From assembly GCF_015832195.1 (NCBI RefSeq), contig NC_052046.1, positions 17,848,161 to 17,912,160 of the forward strand: DNA of 64,000 nt. The letters run 5' to 3'. A program made the translations under genes and the position numbers. This DNA comes from Motacilla alba alba (lineage: Eukaryota; Chordata; Aves; Passeriformes; Motacillidae). Positions 49,571 to 61,400 of this stretch are shown one piece after another (the stretch's first letter is position 1; each line of letters begins with the position of its first letter). The notes beneath the pieces are model-generated. The model worked only from the letters and a program-made list of their open reading frames with translations. It was not told where the DNA came from and searched no databases.

Positions 49571-50481
49571 TTTATCGATGACCTGGATAAGGACATCAAG
49601 GGCATCATCAGTCTGTTTACAGATGACACCAGTTTGGGTGGGAGTGCTGATCTGCTGGAGGGCAGAAAGGCTCTGCAGAGGGATCTGGACAGGCTGGATC
49701 ATGGGTACAAGGCGAGTGGTGTGAGGTTCAACAAGGCCAAGAGCTGCATTCTAACCAGGAGTCACAACAACAACTCCAGGCAGTGCCACAGGCTGGGGCA
49801 GAGTGGCTGGAAAGGGACCTGGGGGTGCTGGTGACAGCAGCTGAACATGAGCCAGGGTGTGCCCAGGTGGCCAAGAAGGCCAATGGCATCCTGGCCTGGA
49901 TCAGCAATGGTGTGGCCAGCAGGAGCAGGGCAGGGATTGTCCCCCTGTGCTGGGCACTGGTGAGGCCACACCTCGAGTGCTGTGTCCAGCTCTGGGCCCT
50001 CACTGCAGGAAGGACACTGAGGAGCTGGAGAGAGTGCAGAGAAGGGCAATGGAGCTGGGGCAGGGTCTGGAGCACAGGTCCTGTGAGGAGCAGCTGAGGG
50101 AGCAGGGGGTGTTTATCCTAGAGAAAAGGAGGCTCGGGAGAGATCTGTCACCCTTTACAACTGCCTGAAAGGAGGTTGTGGCCAGGAGGGGGTTGGCCTC
50201 TTCTCCAAGATAACAAGTGATAGGACAAGGGGAATTGGCCTCCAGTTGCACCAAGGGAAGTTTCTACTGGATGTTCAGAGAAAATGATTTGCTGAAAGAA
50301 TGATTGAACATTGGAATGCACTGCCTAGGGAAGCGGATGAGTCTCTATCCCTGGAAGAGTTCAAAACACATGTGTATGTGGTGCTTTCATGATATGGTTT
50401 AGTGGAATGGTAGTATTTGGCCAAACTTGGACTTGATTTTAGAGGTCTTTTCAAATTTTAATGTTTCTGAGATTCTGTGAT
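49571..50481 (+). mobile_element. CR1 LINE 3' part (copy D)
   Basis: A 5'-truncated CR1 that starts in the reverse transcriptase with FIDDLDKDIKG and reaches the catalytic box LFTDDTSLGG (FTDD at 49616-49627). CR1 usually has FADD, so the alanine is changed but both aspartates remain. The frame continues through [15 protein letters not shown] before indels break it. The 3' UTR follows (GAGCAGCTGAGGG, GATGTTCAGAGAAAATG and an ACTTGGACTTGATTTTAGAGG region). It ends in two TTCTGTGA-type octamers. Its preserved RT start suggests a relatively young insertion. Confidence 0.93.
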
Positions 50482-51912
50482 CTTTGGCCATCAACAGGTT
50501 AATGCTGTCAGCGATGCCTTGCTACAGCTCCAAAGAGCACTTGCTTGGGCTGCTGGGGAAACAGCCTGTGCTGCATCATGTATATAACCTCAAAGACTGT
50601 GGGCTGGCATTACTAGAAAAATCCAGATTATTCTCTTGTGAAAATGAGAGTCAGATTTGGTGTCTGCAATTAGATTATCGAGGCTGCCAAGACAGCCCTT
50701 CAAATATTTGTGAAAGTATAAATTGCAAAATATTTCCAGGGTGACTGGGGAATTCTCCCTGGATGTCCTCTCTGAGTTTTTTTAGGTGAAGGAAATTTTG
50801 CATCTCGGCTTTTGCAAAGTGTTGTCTCAGTGTGGTTGCACTTTGTCCTGATCTCAGAACCCAAAACTCTAATATTGCCAGACCCTTGTAGAAGTGGTAG
50901 TAGGAACCATAATTACCAACATTTGTGTTCTGTTTGAGCTTTCTTATGTTTGGCAGCTCCTTCCAGACATCGTTATCTAATCACTTTTTATGAAGGTCTC
51001 AGGAGTTGTTTTCAGCTGGATTTATTTTTGGATGAAGGCAACATTTTTTTTAAAGAAGTATCTTTGATGAAATAAATGATGGAAAGGAACTGTGAAAAGC
51101 TGCAATTCAGTCAAGATATTCACTTATGGCAGAAGTTGTGATAGCAGCTTGATGGAGTTAAGGTTTTTCTGTTCAGCGCACAAGCAGGTATTTTCATGTC
51201 AAGCACAAAAATAAATTATTATTCTATTTTATTAGTAATGACGATATTTCTATTTTTATGTTCAAATAAATATAATGTAGAAAATAATTTGTTTCTAAAT
51301 ACAGATGACAAAAATAACATACTCTTAATTCAGATATGGAATGCATGGTTTAATTGTTTATGTATTTTTGGTTTTGTGTTAGTGGTTTTGGCAGTACATC
51401 TGAAAATGAAATGTTATGGAGAAAATTAAAATCAGCAATACTTTAAAACTTTATTTATAATGGCAGAATACAAATAATTATTATGATTGGAGGAATGAAG
51501 TTTCTATATCAGAGATGATCTAGCTGGAAACATTTGACCCATCTTTGTTAAGTGGAGAAGGAATGAAGCTCTGGCTAACTGCCATTAATGATTGCTGGGC
51601 CATTTTGTGGTGGTTGTGCTCCCCCACTGCTCCAGGGAAAGCTGTGACTTCCAAATTCCTTTCTGCTCTACCACAGATAGTCCCTTTATTTAAAGTACAC
51701 CTGGGCCAGGGAGGTCTCCAGCTTCTTCCTTGGGTGGCCAGCACTCTGGGGTGGAAAATAAGCCTCTTTCCTGCACTTTCAGTAAGTTGTTGCCTGTAGG
51801 AGTTGTCTGCTTTGCACATGCATTGTCAATCCAGCTATAAAATCACTTTTGGCATGATTTCTCTGTTACAGTAGACATTCACTGGCTTGGATCTTTTTAT
51901 AACTGCTTGGTT

Positions 51913-52009
51913 GCTCCATTTCCTAACCTTAAATGATCAACCATTGGATTTGGCTTGCTCCGCTCCATTTCCTAACCTTAAATGAGCAACAATTGGATTT
52001 GGCTTGCAA
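51913..52009 (+). repeat. 49-bp tandem duplication
   Basis: The unit starting GCTCCATTTCCTAACCTTAA occurs at 51913 and again at 51962. The copies differ by very few bases (ATGATCAACC versus ATGAGCAACA). Confidence 0.93.
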
Positions 52010-52202
52010 GTCCACAGATAAATATTTTAAAATACAGGGGAAAAAAAGCATAGGGGCCCACCCTATAATCAGGAATCAATTGAAGAGGAGATCCAATTCA
52101 GTCTTTTTTACAGTAACTTTTTACTTAGTAAAGGCTCACCAGAGCCAACAGATACTGAATTCCTGAGGTGAGTCTTGTACGAGAAAGTACATTGATAAAG
52201 TA

Positions 52203-52272
52203 GAATAAATCAACTAGTCAAGGAGGCTATGGATTACATTTAATTATTACTGCTGGAATGCTAAATTTCTTC
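52203..52272 (+). repeat. Sequence related to an insert in the adjacent CR1
   Basis: The part from GGCTATGGATTAC to GGTTAATCCTTTGG aligns with 53612-53668 at about 80% with one gap. The second copy sits inside CR1 copy E. Confidence 0.65.
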
Positions 52273-52559
52273 GGTTAATCCTTTGGTTTGCCTTCTCATG
52301 TCAGCAAGTTTCTATGTTTATTCTATTGCCCCTTGTTTTGTATCTCAAGTCCTAGATAATCCTGACAATGTGGATAAATGCTTTTGATTTTGATAGATAA
52401 TACATTATGGCAATATACTACATATGGGAACAAATGACCTTATCTTGCATACTCTCTGACCAAATATATTTTGGGTAGGGTGGTCAGCTAGCTTGTACCC
52501 AGCAGGACTACATGACTGATGCTGCTTGGGTACTATATCCACTAAGGAATGATTACACT

Positions 52560-52830
52560 CACAGCTGCTCATCAGAATATTGTGAGTAACTGAAGTCCTC
52601 TCCCTTTATTACACCTGGACAGATGAGAGAGTTGCTGCTGGAAACTTCCTGAAGCTGTGGTCCAATCAGATTAATTTTGGCAAGAACACATTTATTCTCA
52701 GTTGAATCCAACCAACAGATGGCTAGACAGTCTCCGTGGATTTGGCAGGGAAGACCCACTCTTGTGGCTCTGTCTGGAGTAGCTCTTATATGGAAAGAAC
52801 AGTGCCAAAACTTAGATTTTGTTGATTCTG
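52560..52830 (-). mobile_element. Possible LTR fragment
   Basis: On the minus strand TATAAG (52785-52790 reversed) is followed about 90 bases later by AATAAA (52691-52696 reversed). This is close to the TATA to polyadenylation-signal spacing of the LTRs at the left end of the window, but the sequence is unrelated to them. No terminal repeats or target duplication were found. Confidence 0.35.
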
Positions 52831-52874
52831 CAGTTGTTCGAATAGTTAAACAGAGCTGGTTTTAAAACTGAGTT

Positions 52875-54268
52875 GCTGACCTGTCAACCTCCACTGTGCC
52901 TAGCAAGATCATGGAATAGTTCCTCCTAGAAGCTGTGCTAAGGCACTTGGAGAACAGGGAGGTGATTTGAGAGACGGCATGGGCAGGTCTTCCAAGGGCA
53001 GGTCTTGCCTGATCAATCCAGTAGCCTTTTGCAGTGGACTGGCTGCATCAGTGGACAAGGGAAGGGGTGTGGATATCCTGGACTTCTGTAAATCCTTTGA
53101 CATGGTCCATCACAACATTCTACTCTCTAAATTGGAGAGAGATGAGTTGGAGAAGTGGTCTGTTAGACGGAAAAGAAATTGGTTAGATGGTCACATCCAG
53201 AAGGTTGTGGTCAAGGACTCAAGAGTCTCAATGGACATTGGTGACAAGTGATGCCCTTAGGGGTCTGTACTGGGACCTGAGTTATTTAATATCTTCATCA
53301 GTGATGTAGACAGAGGGATCAAGTGCACCCTCAGCAAATTTTCCCAAGCTGAGAGATGCTATTGACACACCTGAAGAACGTGATGCCAGCCAGAGGGACC
53401 TGGACAAGCTGTTAAAGTGGGAATTTCCAGAGCTGTAACAAGTCCAAGTGCAAGGTGCCTGTACCTGGGTTAGGGCAACCCCCACTATCAACACGGACTG
53501 GGAGATGGAGAAATTGAGAGCAACCCTGCCAAGAAGGACTTGGTGGTGATCTTTGGGACATGACCCAACAATAAGGGCTTGAAGACCAGAAAGTCAATAA
53601 GTAGTAAAGTAGGATATGGATTACCGTTAATTTTTTCCTAGTGGAATGGAAAATTTATTAAGTTAATCCTTTGTTTTTTCCAAAATGCAAAATACAGTTA
53701 ATCCTTGGTTGTATCAAGAACTGTGGCCAGAGGATAATGGGACATGATTCTGCCTCTCTATTCCTCTCTGGTGAGACCTCACCTGGAGTCCTGCATCCAG
53801 ATCTGGGGTCCTCGGCACAGAAAATACATGGACATGTTGAAGGGCCACAAAAATGATTCAAGGGCTGGACCATATGAAGACATGCTGAGATTTGGATTTG
53901 TTCAGCCTGAAGAAGAGAAGGCTTCAGGCAGATCTTTTTGCAGCCTTCCAGAAGTTGTGGAAGGCTTGTAAGATGGATGAGGACAAATTTTTTAGCAGGG
54001 CTTGTTGTAACAGGACAAGCGGTAATGGTTTTAATCTAAAGGAAAGTAAATGGATTCTGGATATAAGGGATTTATTGCAATGAAGGTGGTAAAACACTGG
54101 AACAAGTTGCCCAGAGAGGTGACCCATTCCTGGGAATATTTAAGGTAAAGCTGGATGGGGCTCTGAGTGCTCTTACTTGAAGATGTCCTTCAAGTAATTT
54201 TTGGGAGATTTGGACTAGATTACCTTTAAAAGTCACTTCCAACCCAAACTATTCTATGGCTCTGTGGT
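52875..54268 (+). mobile_element. CR1 LINE 3' part (copy E) with a foreign insert
   Basis: This is a decayed CR1 starting within the RT. Near 52900 the sequence corresponds to SKIMEQ, near 53070 the frame reads DILDFCKSFDMVHHNILLSKL and near 53160 RRKRNWLDGHIQKVVV. These are the RT palm approach seen in CR1 as DF.KAFDTVPH. It continues through GVCTGT/LFNIFISDVD-like sequence and the CR1 C-terminus. It is interrupted at about 53595-53700 by AT-rich non-CR1 sequence. It resumes with ILPLYSSLVRPHLESCIQIWG (near 53744), then ends in ACTTCCAACCCAAACTATTC and octamer-like repeats. Confidence 0.9.
53595..53700 (+). repeat. AT-rich insert inside CR1 copy E
   Basis: Between AGACCAGAAAGTC and TGTATCAAGAACTGTGGCC, where CR1 should run on, lie about 100 bases that are not CR1. 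They include GGATATGGATTACCG and GTTAATCCTTTG. They resemble DNA at 52203-52272, about 1.4 kb upstream. Confidence 0.6.
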
Positions 54269-57200
54269 AGGGGAAAGGGTTCAGAGATGTCTTTTGCTGT
54301 GTGTTGTTCTAGTCAGATCCATAACCCACATGGAGACCCACTCTGACCCAGATTCCTTACACAGAATGATGTGAAAAGGAAGCGCTGGTGTAGAGAGGGG
54401 AAGTCCCACTCCACACAGAAAAACTTCCTTCTGTGTCAAACAGAAGACTCTCTACTGGTAGAATATCGGGATCAAAACTGAGTAATGGAATAAATAATTC
54501 AAGCAATTCTAACAGTCTTTGTGTTCATAAAACAGTCATGTTTGTTGTGTGAGTTTTATAATAATATAAATTGTAGCTCACTTTCAAGACTAGTTTGTGC
54601 AAGAGAAGACACACAAACCATATTGTTGATGGATCATATTTTTGGTGCTGGTTGAATGACATATTGTGTCTTCTCCAAAGAATTTTGGTATATTTAGCTT
54701 AAAAATCAGAGCTGAAAAATGGATTTTTTTAATTAAAAGCTTGTTCCCAAACAATATGCAAGGAAGAATTTATTTAAGTAGTTACTTCTACTGCTTGGCC
54801 AAAAATAAATACATGGAAAAAGTACATTTTTTGCATGGTGGTATGTAACACATACTTTATGTAGCACAGCAGAGTCAAAAGGCAAGATGAATTATATTTT
54901 ATATATTGTACCATTTGGTAAAGTAAATTGACATCAGTAAGGTTCCACTCACTTCCCATTTGCATGAGTGCAGAGGATTTTTCTTATTCAGGTGAGCTTG
55001 AGGCAAACAGTGTTATGGTTGCCATTTTCATCTTAATTTTGAACATCTATAGTCCCTGCTTTATACTTAATTTTTGAAATCCCTTGGTTCCCTTCCAGTT
55101 CCGAGATGGGCACAAAGCTATTGCTTAAGTACTTACCCTCATAGCATCCTAATTAATGAGGATATTGCTTACAGGGGCACAGATAGCAGAACTGGAGGTA
55201 AAGTTTCTTTTTGCATCTAACTGTGCGTGTTAATAGATGTAAATAAGTAATTGAATATTCTTAAAACTCTCGTGCTAGTGAAAAGCTTACTGGCTCTCTT
55301 CTGGTGGAGTTGTTATGTGTCCATCAAATTGATCTAGATAGCTGACATGATTCAAAGTGCCTTGGCAGATACAAAGTGAGTTGGGAAGCATTTACACATA
55401 GATCTCATAGATGGCAGAAATGAGAGTGGAGGAGGAGGAGCCAGTGGCAAAGGGATTAATGGTAATCTGAGGGTTACCACCCTCGAGCATCTCTGATGTC
55501 TTGAGTGGTCTAAAAACTAATTTCACAGGGCACTGAGGTGCTACTGGGGAAAATTAGCAAACTGGTAGTAGTAGGACTGGGTTTAAAACCTTGGATCCGC
55601 AGTCCAAGGATGGATGGGGCAGTCCGCCTTGGATGAGGCAGTCTTGGCTGTGCTTTTTCAGCCGTCTGTGCTCATTTATTAATCCCTGAGGAGGCTTGCA
55701 GCTCCTGTAATTTTTTTACTAGTCATCATGAAAAAATTCCTGTTGTTTGAAGCTATAGGGGAAGACAGAATAAAGAGTCTTTATACTGTCAGCTTAATAT
55801 AATTTTCTATCATGTTTCTAATAAGTTATGGGAATTATATGTTGTCATGTTTTAAAATGTTATGGAATTGGAGGAAGTGAAGCCATTCATTTAAAAAAGG
55901 GGCACACAAAATGTAGAGAGTATAACTGAAGAGGCTGTAGAACTGCAAAAAATTGACCATGGGAGGAAGTATTTTTCTTCCTCAATCCATTCATACATTT
56001 GCTTGCTCTCCTTTAATGGCTAAATATTTTCTCTCTTTCTCTCTTCCCCAGTCCCCCACAGCCAGGTCTTCTTTCAGATGCAGTTCCTTTTTACAACCAG
56101 TTGTCATTAACATGTCACAAGAACAAAAACATAGGCTTTGTATGAAGTCTGTCCAGCTTCTGCAATAAAGACCTCACTGAAAGTAGGCTTCCTGAAGGGG
56201 AATCCTGACCTGAGTCGGAACACTCCTATTTTCTCTGTCAAGATGATGCGCTTTTCCCCCCCTTTTTCACTCCCCAAGTGATTTGTTACCTTTTTTTTTT
56301 TTTTTTTTGCCTTGTCAACTGTCTGAGTTTCATGAGCTTGACATTTGCGCTTTGTCTATAACAATAAACATCAGCAAAATTGCCACAAATGCTCCTGTGA
56401 TAAATTGCCATTAAATACAGCTGCACCTTTTTGGATGTGGGAGGGAAGATGGCCATGGCTCTTATCTGAGCTGAGGGTAAGCCCACTTGCTTGTGCAGAG
56501 GCAAGATGAGGGACCAGATTTGCTCAGCTGTGTTTATCTTCCTGCCCACACATGTGCCCATACAAGCATCCCACCGGCCGAATGTCAGGCTAATCAAAAC
56601 AACATAAAGCCAGCTGAATCCCAACCAGCTGCAACCTGGCTTGTCATGCCTCTACTATTATTATTGTTGTTTCAATTTATACAATTAGCCTCTGTTGATG
56701 GCCCTGATTGCAGATGCTTTTCCTTCGGCTTCTCTGCAGCTCCCATGTCCAGGGTCCATCCTGCATGTGACAGCTCTGCAATCCCAGACCAGTGTCCTCT
56801 GCCAGCTCCATCCTGGGACTCAGGGCTCTGAAGGCAGTGGGTTCCCATCATTTCTCCTGCCACTGGGGTCTTCTCTTTGAAAATGAATTAAAGAACCTCC
56901 CCAGAAACAGAAAGCTTTTGAGCTGATCAAATGGCTCAAAATAAAACATACCATATGCTGCTGCGTGAGCTCTCTGTGACTACACTGGTCGCTTCACAAA
57001 AATTTCTGTTCCTTTCATAGCAATTTTCTGTCTCCAGTTTGGGTGATGTAGGGGCTTTACCAATTCTCATAGCAATGGAGTACTTTGCTGTTTTGGGACC
57101 ACCCACCTGACTCATAGGCATTTCTCATGCAGAGTCATCCCAATGGGCTGCTGGTGGATTCTCCCACTACTGGAAAAAAACATATTGTTGCTTGATACAG

Positions 57201-57739
57201 TCTGTTGACTTTTGCTGGACCTGTGCAGTTCAGAGGTAATGGTATGACTCTTCCTCTCACTGTGGGGAGCAGAGAGCACAGTTTAGGGTTCTGAGTGCAG
57301 AGACCAATGCTGTGCATGCTTCAAAACTCATGCCAGTTTTTGAAATGTGTCAATGAGTTCACAGAGGAAAAAAAGGGTAAAAAGTGAAAAGTGAGGCATG
57401 CTGAAATTGGAACCAGGTGATACCTAAAACATCTAAACCAGAACCTGTGAATGTCTGTCCCTCAGGCAGGGCTGCTCTGAGCATCATATAGTCTGTCTGT
57501 TGGTCTTAGGGTGTGGGAAAGAGGATGCTAGTTCTGCTCTGAGGACCACCATACCCTTCAGTCCTTACACCTGCTCTTGACAGAAGGGAGACTAGTGTGA
57601 ATGTGAGAAATCTTACCCTTTTGGTGATTCCAGGGCGGGAGGTGTTTCTTCCTCATGCTGTCTGCCACTATGGCCAGGCAGTGAGGTTCCGCTGCTTGGC
57701 TCTGCTGTACACATCGTGCCACACTTGCCCATTCAGTCT
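54269..57739. other. Unassigned DNA
   Basis: Contains an 18-base T run at 56291-56308 and a GC-richer stretch near 56570-56870. Short frames on both strands show no recognised domain, and no repeat family was identified. Confidence 0.45.
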
Positions 57740-58483
57740 GCAAAGGCAGGGCTGGACAGCAATCCAGAGGGACCTAGACAGTCTTAGGAAGTAGACCTGT
57801 GTGAACCTGATGAAGTTTAACAAGGCCAAGTGCAAGGTCTTGCACCTGAGTTGGGGTAATGCCAAGCACAAATACAAGCTGGGAGAAGAATGGATTGTAA
57901 ACCATCTTGGAAAAGGACTTGTGGGTGTTGGTGAGGAGAAGCTCAACATGATCAAGCAAAGTGTGATTGCAGGTCAGAAAACCAGTTGTGTCCTGGGCTT
58001 CATCCAAAGCAGCATTGGCCAGCAGATTGAGGGAGGGGATTCTGCCCTTCTGCTCTGCTGAGAACCCACCTAGACTCCTGCATCCAGCACTAGGGTTCCC
58101 AATGTAAGAATGACATGGACCTGTTTGAGCAGATCCTGAGGAAGCTGGAAGATTATCTGAGGGCTGGAGAACCTGGAGAAGGCAGGATGAGATAGATTGT
58201 ACAGCCTGGGGAAGAGAGAGCTCTGTAGAGACCTTATAGCACCTTCCAGTACATGAAGAGAGCCTGTAAGAAAGCTGGAGAGGGCCTTTTCACAAGGGCA
58301 TGTAGTGATAGGTCAAAAGGGGATGGTTTCAAACTAAAAGAGGGTAGGTTTATGTTAGATATTAGGAAGAAATTCTTTACTGTGAAGGTGGTGAGGCACA
58401 GGATCACATTGCCCAGTGCAGTGTCCCTGTAACTGTTCAACACCTGGTTGGATGGAGCCAACCCAAATAATTTTATGATTCTT
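57740..58483 (+). mobile_element. CR1 LINE 3' part (copy F)
   Basis: A 5'-truncated CR1 beginning near the end of ORF2. The frame near 57801 reads MNLMKFNKAKCKVLHLSWGNAKHKYKLGEEW, the CR1 motif that follows the RT. It runs on through KLNMIKQSVIAGQKTSCVLGFIQSSIG with few breaks. The 3' UTR follows, with TGTTAGATATTAGGAAGAAATTC near 58352 and GATGGAGCCAACCCAAATAA near the end. It ends with an octamer-like TTATGATTCT. Confidence 0.92.
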
Positions 58484-61400
58484 AGAGGAAAGAAGAAACA
58501 TATGTAGTAGAAATAGAAGTTAATGTCTAGCACAGGTGTTGGCACATGTTGCTGCATTTTCCCTCTCATCCACATCTCTCCATAATCCTTTCCCACGCAG
58601 TTCCCACTGCCAAAATCCTAACTGGTGTTGTGAACAGACTTCAATCATTAACCCATGAAGGTGACATGAAATTATGCCTAATGCTTACTTGTCCCAAAAG
58701 GCTTAGGCATTAAATGTCACTGAGGAGAGCTCTTTCTACTGCCCTTATGCCTGCTGTATAATCCAGTGAGGCTCCAGCATGTGAGGCTATTCTGATCAAG
58801 GGTCTGGTCTTCTCACTTTTATAAGTGAATAAGAAGTGAGATACTACAGTAAAGAATAATTTGCTCCTCCCAGTTTGATCTCGTGCTGGTTTTATACTAC
58901 AATAACGGTGCTTCCTCAGTGTTATTCTTTGTGCAAGGTTAATTGGTGTATATAAAACAAGCATGAGGCTCATTCACTTAAAAGCACACATGGGAACTTG
59001 CTAATTTCCCTGAAGGTTTGGCCAGGTTTCATCTGTATGATCTTTGTTTGCATCTGATTTTTGTTTCAGACACATGCCTCTGAAGTCTCTGGATGCTGCC
59101 TAGAAAGCTGGTTTTAATGAAAACAACCATCTATACATCTGATTCTGGAGAGTTCTGCTCGAAATTTTTTCTCCTCTTCCCATGATTTTTAAAAATTGTT
59201 GCAAATATTCTTTTTAAGGCTGTCTTTCAAATTTGTAATTATCATGTGAATGGATGGGATTAAACTTTTCCTTTTTTCCACTCCCTTTTCTTTTCCAATT
59301 TACATGGGTGGTCTTAGCGCTGCGTGGGTATGTCCCATCCTCTGAAGATCCCTATCTCCACAGTGTCCCATGGCTCTACTGAGGTTGGTGATGGGCTTTA
59401 GCTTGAGCAGCTCTTTAGGAGAAGGCTTAAATGGGCTTATAGGGCAGGACCTCAAAACTGCTTTTATGACCTGCCTCTGAGACAATTTTGAAGGTAAGCC
59501 CTCATCTGTGGTCACACCAGGACTTATTCAAGTGACCATGAAATAAAACTGCTACTAAAAATCTCACTTTCTTTGATAGGCTTGGGTTGTTCTTTTGTTT
59601 GTAGGTCTGGGTCCAGAGATGCAAATTGTTTCTTCCCTTCCGCTGGTCCTGAGGTAGGGTTGGAATTATGCTGTCCTCCTCTTACCTGCTCTAGGTGATG
59701 TAGAGAGCAAGAGATGCAAATTGTTTCTTCCCTTCCACTGGTCCTGAGGTAGGGTTGGAATTATGCTGTCCTCCTCTTACCTGCTCTAGGTGATGTAGAG
59801 AGCAAGACTCTTGTCTTTTTGCTGATTATGCAGTCTGCTGTCCTGAACAGAACCTCAGCCCCTGTTGCCTGTAGCAAGCTCTCTGGAGGCTGAAAATCAG
59901 TGGGGATTTTCTCTACCAGGCAGGAGATGGTACCTCCCATTGTCTGTGGATTCAGTTAGCTGCTGAACTTCAAACCTGTATTTCAAATGTGTGCTTAGCT
60001 TATTTTTGTTCTTCCTCTGATCTTTTAAAAATACTTGTTCTTTAGCTAAATATAGCAGAGCGCAGTCTCCATAGTCAGATCAGACAAACTGCAGAGAATG
60101 TTTGCTCTTGGGTTATTTATAGAGCTCTTAGTAGCACTGTCCCCTTGCCCTTTTCATTCAAAGCTAGGGCATGCTGGGCTGAAAACAAGACCTTATCCTC
60201 TGGGTATGCAGACTGGCCATTCAGAATCTTTTTTTAACAAAATTTGTGTTCCGAAAGGAAAAATTGTATTTTCAGCTACAAATTTCTCAATTCTCTGTGC
60301 CTAGTTGAGTTGGTGCGATACATAAACACAGAGCTCAGGGGGTTTTCGATAAATCTTGTAGTAGTTGCACATATTTTCCATCAATATCATTAGACTTCTG
60401 CTTCATGATCTCCTCTGAGCCACAGAGCTGTTAAGATTATCAAACAATCTGTAGTCTTTTGGGCTGTGAAGCCACTGTGAGTATTCAATATGCATTACAT
60501 TTATAAAACATGCCTACAGGAATTTTTATCCTTCATCCAAACCATGTATTTTCATTAAAGCTTAATCCTAACATAAATATCTTGTAATTGGTTAAAATGA
60601 ATATTTTTCTTCATTAAAATACCCACATACAATGAATAGTCTATAATTTTCCCATGGATCTTCCTAGATGGATTAAATTTGAAATATTTCCTTCTTGTCT
60701 GCTAGCCTCCTTTTTTTTTCTCAATTTCTACAGCACGCATCCTTAATACTTACCATTAACAATCTTCTTGGTCCTTAAAATAGCAAAGATCAATGGACAT
60801 AGCATGACATCAATTTTTGTATCAAATTGAAAGACCTTAGGTGCACTGAACTTCATTCTGTCGTTCACACTGCGTTTTATTTAGAGAGAAATGTCAAAAT
60901 TTTCATTTACATGAGAAGGCCATCAATACATGGGAGAAAAAGGCTTGCAGGGAAATCTGGTTGCTCCAAGTGTTGCGTCAAACTTGATAATTTTTACACA
61001 AGTCCTTTATTAAAAAGAGTTTAATGATCTACTGTGAAAGGGAGTATAGGCTAATTACATACACAAGGTTGATACATCCTTTTCCCAAACATTAGCTCAA
61101 CAGTGGTATCATATATTATTAGAAGTATCATGCACCGTGGAATGACACATTTTTCTCTGAAAATTTAAAATAAATGTTAAATACAATCAGCAGGTAAAGC
61201 AAACAAGCCTGTTGGACAAAAAATTGCTTCCAAAAACTTTTATCTAGACACAATTAAATCTTCTTAGACAAGATAGTGCAGAGCTTCCCACAAAAACTGG
61301 TATTTGCCCTAGGAACTGGAGGAGTCATCAACACTCTTGGCAACTGCAAAACATAACTACTTGCACATCAACAGCATTTTGCAAAATTAATAGACCACAA

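Larger units (their letters stand above)
50482..52559. other. Unassigned DNA between two CR1 copies
   Basis: Includes the 49-bp tandem duplication at 51913-52009 and a segment (52203-52272) that recurs inside the next CR1. Minus-strand frame 51819-51520 (99 codons) has no recognised domain. Nothing else was identified. Confidence 0.45.
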
